NCBI RefSeq assembly: GCF_003633685.1
Contig: NZ_RBKT01000001.1
Coordinates: 1,426,001 to 1,490,000 of the forward strand
Length of the DNA: 64,000 bases
Reading direction: 5' to 3'
Source: Micromonospora pisi
GTDB taxonomy: Bacteria; Actinomycetota; Actinomycetes; Mycobacteriales; Micromonosporaceae
Shown: piece by piece, positions 6,729-14,727 of the stretch
Layout of the letters: the number at the start of each line of letters is the position of its first letter
How positions within the stretch are numbered: the first letter of the stretch is position 1
Notes under the pieces: model-generated
What the model saw: the letters and a program-made list of their open reading frames with translations, nothing else
Told to the model about the DNA's origin: nothing
The model's database searches: none
Translations under genes and position numbers: made by a program

Positions 6729-8696
6729 ATGTCAGGCATGGCGAGAATCCGACTCGCCGCGGCAACCGCCCTGGTGACAGCGGCGACAGCGCTCGCCTCG
6801 TCGGCACTGTCCGCCACCGGGGTCAGGGCGGCACCGCCGCAGAGCACCGAACGAACCGTGATCAACAACGTGCACACCGACGCCGTCGACGTGCAGTACG
6901 TGGACGGGAACCTGCGCCTCAAGACGCGGATCGGCAACGCGCCGAACCACGTGGCCGCCGACCCGAGCGAGGTCATCTTCCAGCTCTTCGACAACGAGCT
7001 CTCGGCGGCGGCCGTACCGGACCTCCCCGAGTACGCGTTCCTCGGAACCGCCGGTACGCCGCTGTGGCTGGCCCCGATGACCCAACTCGACGGACTGCTC
7101 TGGCCGGGCTGGGACACCGAGAGCCTGCCCGGCGGACTGTTCACCGACGATGCGGTGGACCTCCACCTGCGGGCGGTACGCGGACCGGGGCGGGTGGAGG
7201 TGTTCCAGACCGACCCGATCGGCATACCCATCCGCAACTTCAGCTCTGCCGACCCGGCGTACACCTCACTGCGCCAACCGGTGTTCTCACACGTACACGC
7301 CAACTGGGTCTTCACCGCGTTGGGGCGTTACACCCTCACCTTCGAGGTCACCGGCACCATCGCCGGTGGCGCCACACTGAGCTCGGGACCGGTCGACTAC
7401 ACCTGGTTCGTCGGCGGCACCTCGGCGCAGGACGTCGTCGGCGCGCAGACCACGACCGTGGTCACGGCCGACCAGCCGTCGTCGTCGGAGGGCTCGCCGG
7501 TGACACTGACCGGCACCGTCGAACCGCCCGAAGCCGACGGCTGGGTCGAGTTCCTCGACGGTGACACGTCGCTCGGTTACGGCGAGGTCGGCGCCGACGG
7601 CACCGCGTCGCTCGCCACCACGACTTTGTCGGTCGGCGGACACTCGATCACCGCCCGCTTCTCACCCCGGTACGGCAACGACTACCAGCCCTCGACATCT
7701 GCGCCAGCGACCCACCAGGTCACGCCCGGCCAGGGCACTCCGCCCCCGACCGGCTCACCCACGTCGACCCCGACCAGCACACCCACACCCACGCGCACAC
7801 CCACGCGCACCGCGACCGCGTCTCCCGGCCCCACGCGTACCGCCTCCCGCACGCCAACCGCGACCGCCACCGCGACGGTCCGGCCGACCACCGCCGCGCC
7901 GACCACCCCGGCCTGCGTGCCGACCACCCGGACAACCGGGGTCGTGCTGAACCAGGGACACGTGGACTACGCCGTCCGCGTCGTCAACGGTCGCCTCGTC
8001 TCGCAGGTCAAGGACGGTACGACCACCAACGGCACCACCTGGCGCAGCCCCGCACAGGTGGTGTTCCAGCTCAAACCGGCCGCGGCGGTCACCGTCCCGC
8101 CCGGAGGGCAGTTCGACTTCCTCGGCGCCGCCTCCTCGACCGTGTGGCAGATCCCGCAGACCCAGAACCAGAACCTTCTCTGGGCCGGTTGGAACACCGA
8201 GGAACTGAAGGCGTCGCAGGTCTCCGGACCGGTGACCTGGAAACTCAGCGGGGTGAGCGGCCCGGGAGCGATCGCCGTCTACCAGCTTGACGCGTTCGGC
8301 AAGCCGGCCGTCGTCTTCAACAGCGCGGACGGGCTCCCGGACAGCTACGACATCGCCCTGGGTACGCACGCGCACGGCAACTGGGCCTTCACGAAGCAGG
8401 GCGTCTACCGGCTCACCTTCACCCACTCGGCGAAGCTGGCGTCGGGCACGACCTCGACCGACACGCAGGTGATGACGGTCGCGGTCGGCGACACCGACCC
8501 GACCACGCTGCTGACGAAGACCACCGGGACCGACTGCGGCGGCTCGGGCGGCCAACTCCCCACCACCGGGACCTCCCTGGTCAAGCCGATCTCCCTCGGC
8601 GCGGGCCTGCTCCTGGCCGGCACCTCGATGCTCCTGGCGACCAGGATTCGTCGGCGCCGGACGGTGGCGGCGGACGGAGCCACCACCGACGGCTGA
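6729..8696 (+). CDS. LPxTG wall-anchored protein with two surface-repeat domains
   Basis: 655 aa; ATG 6729 follows aggag (6715-6719). Order: signal peptide (to about residue 35, VRAAPPQ); first anchored-repeat domain (VHTDAV to HVHANWVF, about 45-235); an Ig-like Big_3-type module (TVVTADQPSSSEGSPVTLTGTV, about 245-330); a Thr/Pro-rich spacer of PTSTPTPTRTPTRT type (about 335-395); second repeat domain (GHVDYAV to HAHGNWAF, about 405-595); LPTTG at 610-614, a hydrophobic helix and the RIRRRR stop-transfer tail. This is a classical sortase substrate that would hold two repeat domains away from the wall. It ends 20 bp before a very strong terminator and converges on the transporter operon. Confidence 0.88.
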   Translation: MSGMARIRLAAATALVTAATALASSALSATGVRAAPPQSTERTVINNVHTDAVDVQYVDGNLRLKTRIGNAPNHVAADPSEVIFQLFDNELSAAAVPDLPEYAFLGTAGTPLWLAPMTQLDGLLWPGWDTESLPGGLFTDDAVDLHLRAVRGPGRVEVFQTDPIGIPIRNFSSADPAYTSLRQPVFSHVHANWVFTALGRYTLTFEVTGTIAGGATLSSGPVDYTWFVGGTSAQDVVGAQTTTVVTADQPSSSEGSPVTLTGTVEPPEADGWVEFLDGDTSLGYGEVGADGTASLATTTLSVGGHSITARFSPRYGNDYQPSTSAPATHQVTPGQGTPPPTGSPTSTPTSTPTPTRTPTRTATASPGPTRTASRTPTATATATVRPTTAAPTTPACVPTTRTTGVVLNQGHVDYAVRVVNGRLVSQVKDGTTTNGTTWRSPAQVVFQLKPAAAVTVPPGGQFDFLGAASSTVWQIPQTQNQNLLWAGWNTEELKASQVSGPVTWKLSGVSGPGAIAVYQLDAFGKPAVVFNSADGLPDSYDIALGTHAHGNWAFTKQGVYRLTFTHSAKLASGTTSTDTQVMTVAVGDTDPTTLLTKTTGTDCGGSGGQLPTTGTSLVKPISLGAGLLLAGTSMLLATRIRRRRTVAADGATTDG

Positions 8697-8716
8697 GGTT
8701 CCAACCCTTCGCGACA

Positions 8717-8766
8717 AACGACGCCGGGGCAGGTACGCGAACTCGCGTACCTGCCCCGGCGTCGTT
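8717..8766. terminator. Bidirectional terminator, 24-bp perfect stem
   Basis: Bases 8717-8740 are perfectly complementary to 8743-8766. The stem carries aac/gtt ends, so each strand has a short A or T run at its flank. It lies between the convergent wall-anchored gene (ends 8696) and permease gene (ends 8799), and so closes both arms of the locus. Confidence 0.9.
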
Positions 8767-8798
8767 CACCGTCGCGCCGTCGTTCCGTCGCGCAGCGA

Positions 8799-9647
8799 CT
8801 AGCGGACGTACCTGGCGAGCAGGCCGTGCCGGGGAGCGAACAGCCAGGCCACCAGGAAGACGGCGGTGAGGGCGAGCACGATGGTGCCTCCCACGGGCAG
8901 ATCCCACGACCAGGAGACATACAGACCGAGCAGGGCCGACAGGCCACCGATGACGGGTGCCAGGAGCATCATGACGCCCAGTCGGTCGGTCAGCAGCCGG
9001 GCCGCCGAGGCCGGGGTGACCAGCAGGGCCAGGACCAGCACGTTGCCGATCGTCTGGACCGAGATGACCACCGCCAGGGTGACCATCACATAGAGCACGA
9101 TGTCCAGCCAGAACGTCCGGAGGCCGAGCGCGCGCGCCATCTCCCGGTCGAGGGTGACCGCGACGAACTCCTTGTGCAGCAGGAACGCGACCAGGAGCAG
9201 GGTCACCCCGGTCAGACCCACGACAAGGATGTCCCGGTCCGGAATGCCGGTGATGGAGCCGAAGAGGAACTGTTGCAGCGAGCCGGCGTAGCCCGGTGCC
9301 CGCGAGATGACCACGACGCCGAGCGCGAACGCGGCCACGAAGAAGACACCGATGACGGAGTCCTCCTTCAGCCTCCGGTTCTGCGAGAACACCGCGATCA
9401 GCAGGGCGGTGAGCACGCCGGCGATGGTGCCGCCGAGCACGAGGTTGCCCGAGATGACAAACGCGACCGCGAGGCCGGGGAAGACCGCGTGCGCGACCGC
9501 GTCGCCGATGAACGCCATCCCGCGCAGGACCACATGGCAGCCGATCACCCCACACACGATCGCCGACATCACCGCGATGAACAGCGCCTTGGGCAGGAAG
9601 GCCAGATCGGGGTTGAGCAGATCGGCGAAGAAGTCGACCGGTGGCAT
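8799..9647 (-). CDS. Metal ABC transporter permease, anchored-repeat type (ZnuB/MntB family)
   Basis: 282 aa from ATG 9647, one base after the ATPase stop (TGACATG), so translation is likely coupled. The protein is a multi-spanning membrane permease of the ABC-3 family (about 8 helices) with the family segment HVVLRGMAFIGDAVAHAVFPGLA near the N terminus and VQTIGNVLVLALLVTPASAARLLT later. Together with the ATPase and binding protein it should import Zn2+ or Mn2+. Zinc is favoured because of the flanking Zur-like sites. Last gene of the operon starting at 13183. An upstream extension of the frame runs into the ATPase gene and is not used. Confidence 0.9.
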   Translation of the reverse strand: MPPVDFFADLLNPDLAFLPKALFIAVMSAIVCGVIGCHVVLRGMAFIGDAVAHAVFPGLAVAFVISGNLVLGGTIAGVLTALLIAVFSQNRRLKEDSVIGVFFVAAFALGVVVISRAPGYAGSLQQFLFGSITGIPDRDILVVGLTGVTLLLVAFLLHKEFVAVTLDREMARALGLRTFWLDIVLYVMVTLAVVISVQTIGNVLVLALLVTPASAARLLTDRLGVMMLLAPVIGGLSALLGLYVSWSWDLPVGGTIVLALTAVFLVAWLFAPRHGLLARYVR

Positions 9648-9648
9648 G

Positions 9649-10419
9649 TCACGCCCCCACGGTCGCGGCCGGGGTGGCGGGCAGGCCCAACGCCCGCAGC
9701 ACATGACTGCGCTCGCTCACCTGGAATGTCTCCATCCACACCTGAGGGTCCTTGAGCTGGTCCGGGGTACCGGTGGCGATCATCGTCTGGTTCAGCAGGG
9801 CCAGCCGGTCGCAGCCGTACACCGCCGCCGCCAGGTCATGTGTGGCCATCAGAACCGCACTCTCCTTCGCCAGCGCGGCGAACAACTCGCCGAGCAGTTC
9901 CTGTGTGGGCATGTCCAGGCCGGTGAAGGGCTCGTCCAGCAGGAGGATCCGCGGCGCGACGGCGAGCGCTCGCGCCACGAGTACGCGCTGCCGCTGGCCG
10001 CCGGAGAGTTCCCCGACCGGACGGCGGCGCAGGTCGGTCAGGCGTACCCGGTCCAGCGCCTCCCCCACCGCGTGCCAGTCCGGCACCCGGGGTCGGCGCA
10101 GCAGCCCGATCCGACCGGTCCGACCGGTCATCACCGCGTCCTCCACCGAGATGGGAAAGTCCCAGGTGAACTCGTGGCGCTGCGGCACGTAGCCGACGGT
10201 CGCCGTACCCGCCTTCGCCGGCCCGCCCGCGACCGTGACCCGACCAGCCTTGGCCCTGACCAGGCCGAGTACGGAGCGCAGCAGGGTGGTCTTCCCGGCC
10301 CCGTTCGGACCGACCAACCCCACCAGTTCCCCGATGTCGATCGTCAGGTCGACCTCGCTCAGGGCGAGTCGCCCACCGAGTTCCACGCTCAGCCCCTCGA
10401 CCACGAGCAACCCGCTCAC
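9649..10419 (-). CDS. Metal ABC transporter ATP-binding protein, anchored-repeat type (ZnuC/MntA family)
   Basis: 256 aa. It shows a complete ABC ATPase: Walker A GPNGAGKTT (about 37-45), Q-loop in VGYVPQRHEF, signature LSGGQRQR, Walker B ILLLDEP, D-loop and the H-loop MATHDL. It belongs to the zinc/manganese-type family. The ATG (10419-10417) overlaps the stop of the membrane-anchored repeat gene in an ATGA, so the two are translationally coupled. It powers the permease encoded next. Confidence 0.93.
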   Translation of the reverse strand: MSGLLVVEGLSVELGGRLALSEVDLTIDIGELVGLVGPNGAGKTTLLRSVLGLVRAKAGRVTVAGGPAKAGTATVGYVPQRHEFTWDFPISVEDAVMTGRTGRIGLLRRPRVPDWHAVGEALDRVRLTDLRRRPVGELSGGQRQRVLVARALAVAPRILLLDEPFTGLDMPTQELLGELFAALAKESAVLMATHDLAAAVYGCDRLALLNQTMIATGTPDQLKDPQVWMETFQVSERSHVLRALGLPATPAATVGA

Positions 10420-11474
10420 CGGTCATCCTCCGGCCACGCCGTCGCGGTGTCCTGGCCGGCGACGGGCCCGGTTCGGCCGGCGGCGCGTTCCGCCTCGGCC
10501 CGTCGCTTGGCGCGACCACCCCGTACCAGCACCCCGATCACCACGCCGACGAGCACCAGCCCGACGACGATGGTCACCACTGTGGCGACGGTGGCAGGAG
10601 GCAGACCGCCCTCTTCGGCCGGTGGTCCGGCTCCCGCACTCGGGGCCGGAGACGGGGCGGCGGTACCGGCCGCCGGGGACGGGGCGCCAGCCATCGGGAA
10701 GGCCGCGGCGAACGCCGCGTCGGTGCCGGTGGCGTCCCCGATCGCGAATCGGAGCACTCCGGTGCTCCTCACCGACCTGCCGTCGGCCAGGTCGGCGGAG
10801 ATCTCGAGAGCCACGAGGTAGACGCCGGGCGTGGCGAAGACCCAGTTCGCGTGCGTGTGGGTGTTCGTGTCCACCCACAGGTCCTGCGGGAGCGTCTTCG
10901 TGGAGTCCCACAGCACCTGCGGAGCACCGAGGTTGCCAGACTGGAGATAGACGACCAGGCTGCCGGGCCCCTGGACGCCGGTCAGCTTCATGGTCACACC
11001 ACGCTGGATCGCCTCCATCACCCTGGGGTCCTGGGTGTTCCAGCCCACCCACACCACGTCCCGGTTCTGCGTCTGCGGTATGACGTACACCGGTGTGCCG
11101 GGGCGCTGGCCGAGGAACGCGTACGCCTCGTCGTCCGGGATCGGCAGTACGGCGCTGTCCCGTACCCGGATCACCACGTCCGACGGCTGCCGCCAGACCG
11201 ACGGTACGACGGTGTCGTCGTGCACCCGTACCGTCCAGGTCCCGCCTCGGTAATGCGGGCCGATGTCGACGTGCCCGCCCTCCAGCACCACCCGACCGGT
11301 GTCCTCGCGCTGGTTCGGGTCCACCGTCTGTTCCTGGCGACCGTCCGGAGCCGGGGTGGGTGCGGCCGAGAGGGGCGGCGGAGGTGCCAGCAGGATCGCT
11401 GCCAGGATCGCGGCGGCGGCGCCGGCCACCCGCGACGGGTACCCACGACGGGCGGGGGTGGTGCCTCGTGTCAT
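10416..11474 (-). CDS. Membrane-anchored surface-repeat protein of the metal transporter
   Basis: 352 aa from ATG 11474, preceded by gaaggacc; the longer frame upstream only translates the 21-bp DNA repeat. It has a signal peptide (AGAAAAILAAILLAPPPPLSAAP), one anchored-repeat domain with GHVDIG, WRQPSDVVIRVRD, AFLGQRPGTPVYVIPQTQ, VWVGWNT and HTHANWVF, then a Pro/Ala linker (about 260-295), a hydrophobic helix (about 298-320) and a basic cytoplasmic tail (GGRAKRRAEAER). It has no LPxTG motif, so it is held in the membrane rather than the wall. It sits between the binding-protein and ATPase genes and should present its domain beside the transporter. Confidence 0.87.
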   Translation of the reverse strand: MTRGTTPARRGYPSRVAGAAAAILAAILLAPPPPLSAAPTPAPDGRQEQTVDPNQREDTGRVVLEGGHVDIGPHYRGGTWTVRVHDDTVVPSVWRQPSDVVIRVRDSAVLPIPDDEAYAFLGQRPGTPVYVIPQTQNRDVVWVGWNTQDPRVMEAIQRGVTMKLTGVQGPGSLVVYLQSGNLGAPQVLWDSTKTLPQDLWVDTNTHTHANWVFATPGVYLVALEISADLADGRSVRSTGVLRFAIGDATGTDAAFAAAFPMAGAPSPAAGTAAPSPAPSAGAGPPAEEGGLPPATVATVVTIVVGLVLVGVVIGVLVRGGRAKRRAEAERAAGRTGPVAGQDTATAWPEDDR

Positions 11475-11494
11475 CTCGGTCCTTCTCGTGTTCG

Positions 11495-11578
11495 TCGGTT
11501 GAGGCACTCGGCCTGTCGGTTGAGACACTCGGTCTGTCGGTTGAGGCACTCGGTTCATCGGTTGAGGCACTCGGCGAG
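11495..11578. repeat. Four tandem 21-bp repeats derived from the 3' end of the binding-protein gene
   Basis: Four units of tcggttgaggcactcgg plus four variable bases occupy 11495-11515, 11516-11536, 11537-11557 and 11558-11578. The last unit encodes the C-terminal AECLNR of the substrate-binding protein and the next carries its stop codon. The other copies are non-coding duplicates of that coding sequence. They fill the gap before the next gene's Shine-Dalgarno. Confidence 0.92.
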
Positions 11579-13183
11579 TGAGTCGGCGTTGAAGCGCATC
11601 ATCTTCAGGTAGGTGTCGACGGTCGGGCCGAAGGCGTCGCCGTAGATGGGGCAGATCGCCACCCCCTGCTCGTTGGCGACCTCGACCAACGTGGCGGAGC
11701 GCGCCTTCAGACTCGGTTCGAGGAACACGGCCTTCACCCGCAGATTCCTGATCGTCTCGGTCAACCTGACCCGGTCGGCGAGGCTCGGCTCGGTGGCCGG
11801 GTTCGGTGTCACAAACCCGGCCACCGGGATGCCGTACGCCTGGGACAGGTAGGCGAACGCGTCATGCGTGGTCACCAGATAGCGGTTGGCCGGCGGGATC
11901 GCGCCGATCGTCGACGCCACGTACGTGTCGAGTGCGCTGAGCTCGGCCAGATATGCGTCGGTGTTCCGCCGGTACTCCACCGCGCCCTGTGGGTCGGCCT
12001 CGATGAGGGTGTCACGGATCAGTTCCACGTAGGACTGGGCGTTGCCGACGTCCTGCCACAGGTGTGGATCGATCTCCCCGTGCACGTGTTTCCCGAGGAC
12101 GGCCTGCGGCAGTTGGAACACCCGGTCACCGGCGCGGCCCAGGAACCGGTAGCCACGCCCGGCCGGTACCTCCAGCAGGGCCTTGTTCGGCACCTCGATC
12201 ACGGTGGTGGCGGGGTCGTACACCTGCTGGTCGACCTCACCGCCGCCGTGCGGGTCGGCGTACAGGTAGAGCCGCTCGGCATCGACGTCCACCGCGATGT
12301 CGGCGTGCCCACGCGCGAGGACGGACGGATCGGCGAGCCCCGGCACCGAGTGCGGGTCGACGCCGACGGCGAAGGCGAACCGCTGCTGCCCAAGCTCGAC
12401 CGGTCTGGCCTGTGGAGTGACTCTGAGCTGGGCCTTGACCGTGAGGTGGTACACGCCCGGTTCGGTGAACGCCCAGCTCATGTGCGTATGGGCGTCCGGC
12501 GGCAGGACCGCGGTGTCGTCCCGGTAGCCGTTGCCGGGGTCGAACCCGTCGGTCGAGTCGAAGTACCGGTCGGGGGCGCCGAACGACCCCGTGAGGTAAC
12601 CCACCAGCTTGCCCGGCCCCGTCACGTCCGTTGCCGACAACAGGACGTCCGAGGACCGGGTCGCCCCGAACCGCTGCCCGGTTCCGCGTACCCGCAGGCC
12701 GAGCCAGATGGTGTCCAGCGAGGCGTCCTCGACCATCGGGATGATCTCCGCGGCGTACCTGGTCGCGCCCTCGGCGAGGGCGATGTTCGGAACACCGTGT
12801 CGGAGGTTGGCATCCAACGTCTTGACCACGGACTGCGCCTCCAACAGCAGGTAGTTGCTGAAGGCGACGTCCGCGTACACGATGTTGCGCACGTCCCGCA
12901 GCGTCGGCTCGTACGCGTGCGAATCGGCGTTGTCCGGCACGATCGAGTCGACCAGCACCCGATCACCACCCACGTTGCGAACCAGGTCCGCCAGGATCCC
13001 GGTCGTGGTGACAACCTGGATCCGGTCACTGGTCGAGGTGAACGCGATCGGGGCCGCACACCCCGGCAGCAGGCCCGCGACGACGACCGCCCCGGCCAGC
13101 AACGCACCACGCCGGCCCGCGCACCGTCGTGATCGGACCGTGGCGCCGATGCGACGACCCGTCCGGAACCTGGGCAATCTCAT
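11555..13183 (-). CDS. Lipoprotein metal-binding protein (ZnuA-like) with inserted surface-repeat domain
   Basis: 542 aa from ATG 13183; the TTG at 13240 would only add residues before the signal. Lipobox LLPGC puts the lipidated cysteine at 42. The N lobe of a cluster A-I metal-binding protein follows (TTTGILADLVRNVGG, DNADSHAYEPT with His89), then an insertion (about 130-365), then the C lobe with EIDPHLW (His374), VTTHDAFAYL (His440) and PIYGDAFG (Asp516), which together with His89 form the expected His3-Asp site. The insertion is the anchored-repeat domain with its halves swapped: the HTHMSWAF half comes before the GHAD...FLGRAGDRVFQLPQ half. First gene of the operon, with a Zur-like box 65 bp upstream. 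Family TIGR03772 type. Confidence 0.9.
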   Translation of the reverse strand: MRLPRFRTGRRIGATVRSRRCAGRRGALLAGAVVVAGLLPGCAAPIAFTSTSDRIQVVTTTGILADLVRNVGGDRVLVDSIVPDNADSHAYEPTLRDVRNIVYADVAFSNYLLLEAQSVVKTLDANLRHGVPNIALAEGATRYAAEIIPMVEDASLDTIWLGLRVRGTGQRFGATRSSDVLLSATDVTGPGKLVGYLTGSFGAPDRYFDSTDGFDPGNGYRDDTAVLPPDAHTHMSWAFTEPGVYHLTVKAQLRVTPQARPVELGQQRFAFAVGVDPHSVPGLADPSVLARGHADIAVDVDAERLYLYADPHGGGEVDQQVYDPATTVIEVPNKALLEVPAGRGYRFLGRAGDRVFQLPQAVLGKHVHGEIDPHLWQDVGNAQSYVELIRDTLIEADPQGAVEYRRNTDAYLAELSALDTYVASTIGAIPPANRYLVTTHDAFAYLSQAYGIPVAGFVTPNPATEPSLADRVRLTETIRNLRVKAVFLEPSLKARSATLVEVANEQGVAICPIYGDAFGPTVDTYLKMMRFNADSLAECLNR

Positions 13184-13247
13184 CCCTCTTTCGTCCGCTA
13201 GCCGCCCGAGGCCGACGGCAGGTGACGCCACCCCGGGCAAGGCATAA

Positions 13248-13262
13248 TGAAAACCGTTATCA
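13248..13262 (-). promoter_or_regulatory. Zur-box-like operator upstream of the metal ABC operon
   Basis: tgaaaaccgttatca is a 15-bp dyad with six of seven symmetric pairs conserved, close to the actinobacterial Zur consensus TGAAAATGATTTTCA. It lies 65 bp upstream of the binding-protein ATG. The partner site is at 5211-5229. Confidence 0.78.
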
Positions 13263-13444
13263 GTATCCTAGTCATCCGGCACGACAGCTGTGAAGCCCGA
13301 CCGGCGGTGACGGGACCTTGGGCCCTGGCTCTGGTCGACCTGACGTCGCCGACACGACGCGCACTGGTCTCGGCCGGTCCGCAGGCACACCCGTTGGCCC
13401 GGACCTGAGCCAGGTCCGACGGATCCGACTTTCGGGTACGCGAA
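13263..13444. other. Intergenic, nothing recognised
   Basis: No supported gene or RNA is visible between the Zur-like box and the terminator at 13445. Short frames on both strands are compositional. Confidence 0.5.
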
Positions 13445-13473
13445 AAGCCGGGCCCCCGTGAGGGGCCCGGCTT
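13445..13473. terminator. Intrinsic terminator of the lysozyme-like gene
   Basis: aagccgggcccc (13445-13456) pairs perfectly with ggggcccggctt (13462-13473) around a 5-nt loop. Read on the minus strand it is followed by TTCG after TT, and it lies 22 bp past the gene's stop. Confidence 0.88.
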
Positions 13474-13495
13474 CCGTTTCCGCTATTCGTACTGG

Positions 13496-14122
13496 TTACT
13501 TGGTCCAGACGTCCTGGACGATGTGGGCGGCCTGGTTCTCCCACTGCGCGTACGCGTCCGGGAACGCCGACACCTGAACCTTCTGCGCCGCCACCGTCAG
13601 CGGCAGATCCTGCCAACCATCAACCTGCTTCAGGTTGCTCAGGAACGCCGTCGCCGCGTACGTCGGGTCCGTGATCTGCTCCGGGGTACCCCAACCCGAC
13701 GACGGGCGCTGCTGGAACAGACCCAGGGAGTCGTGGTCGTTCATGTCACCCAGATGGCCCAGGTTCTCCAACTTCGACTCCTGCATCGAGGTGGCGACCG
13801 CGATCACCGCACCTCGCTCACCCATGCCGAGCTTCTTGGCCGTGTCAGTGATGGCCTTGGCGTTGTCGGTCTGCTCCTTGGAGAGGCTGATCTCCGACTG
13901 GGCACCCTGGGTGCCGTGCGGCACCAGCTTGTCCATGGCCGGCTTGTCACTGGTCACCTGCGCGACGGTGGTCATCGCCGGGGCGGTGTGCTCCACCGGG
14001 GCCGCGAACGCGTGGCTCGCGGGGCCGGCGACGGCGCCACCAACGAAGGCAAGGCCAGCGATACCAAGAGCGGTCTTACGAACGAACGAAGCTTCAGTAA
14101 CAGCGGTGAAAGTCGTCTTCAC
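13496..14122 (-). CDS. Secreted lysozyme-like protein
   Basis: 208 aa from GTG 14122, with ggaaggt upstream. A signal peptide is clear (TALGIAGLAFVGGAVAGPASHAFAAP). After a linker, residues 90-208 form a lysozyme or transglycosylase-like domain: AVIAVATSMQESKLEN (a catalytic-type Glu in the QES context), DSLGLFQQRPSSGWGTPEQITDPTYAATAFL and a terminal WENQAAHIVQDVW. The GLFQQRPS...WG pattern is common in actinobacterial secreted hydrolases. It probably cleaves or binds peptidoglycan. It is followed by a strong terminator and looks monocistronic. Enzyme activity is inferred from the fold-level resemblance only. Confidence 0.75.
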   Translation of the reverse strand: MKTTFTAVTEASFVRKTALGIAGLAFVGGAVAGPASHAFAAPVEHTAPAMTTVAQVTSDKPAMDKLVPHGTQGAQSEISLSKEQTDNAKAITDTAKKLGMGERGAVIAVATSMQESKLENLGHLGDMNDHDSLGLFQQRPSSGWGTPEQITDPTYAATAFLSNLKQVDGWQDLPLTVAAQKVQVSAFPDAYAQWENQAAHIVQDVWTK

Positions 14123-14727
14123 GATGGTTCACCTTCCAATCGGGGGTACCGAGGCGCACACAAGTAAAGGGGGGAAACAGGTGCGTCACTCGGGAAGAAG
14201 TACGAGGCCACAGGCCCTCATGAGGCGGGGAGAGAACACTGCCTCGGCGCTGCTCCAGTCGTACGCGATGTATAACGACCCCACCCCCGCCAACATTCCG
14301 CCGACCACGCCCCGGACCCAGTTGATCAAGCCGAAAAACCTCGCACCGGAGACATCTCGCGCAGCCGGGCCTCGGGTACGGAGAAAGCCTGTAGACATGT
14401 CCGCCACGTGATCGGACGGGCGGGCCGTCCGGTTCGCGGCGTACGGCGAGTACTGGCCCGTTCTGCGAAGTCGGGAGGGTCGACTGCACGATGAGGGCGG
14501 CAGAGGGACAGACCGTAGAAGGAGACCACTCCCTGCACGACAGGCTGTCGGCGCCCCCGTCGGCCGACACCCCGTCGCGCAGGGCCCCTCGTTCCCCAAG
14601 ACCTGGCCGCGACTCGAACACGGCCGTGCGGGCAACCACCCGCCCGCCTCTGCATGATGCCCCGGACACCTCCCGTCCTGCGGGGATGGGCGAGTGCCTT
14701 TTGCGGCAGATCAATAGGGTGTTCTCT
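14123..14727. other. Gene-less divergent region upstream of the lysozyme-like and LysR genes
   Basis: About 600 bp. The leader of the lysozyme-like gene lies here; ttatacat on the minus strand (about 14274-14267) is a possible -10. I looked for a c-di-AMP (ydaO) type riboswitch, often found before actinobacterial wall-lytic genes, and did not see its conserved elements. A 71-codon minus-strand frame (14400-14186) has a weakly hydrophobic stretch but no convincing ribosome site, so it is not called. Confidence 0.5.

Noticed and set aside
7740..7900. Possible CRISPR-like or satellite repeat
   Set aside because: It is the coding sequence of a Thr/Pro-rich spacer in the LPxTG protein.
14123..14320. 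Possible c-di-AMP riboswitch upstream of the lysozyme-like gene
   Set aside because: The conserved ydaO sequence elements could not be found.
14186..14400. 71-codon minus-strand frame with a weak hydrophobic stretch
   Set aside because: No ribosome site, overlaps the leader of the lysozyme-like gene, no recognised family.
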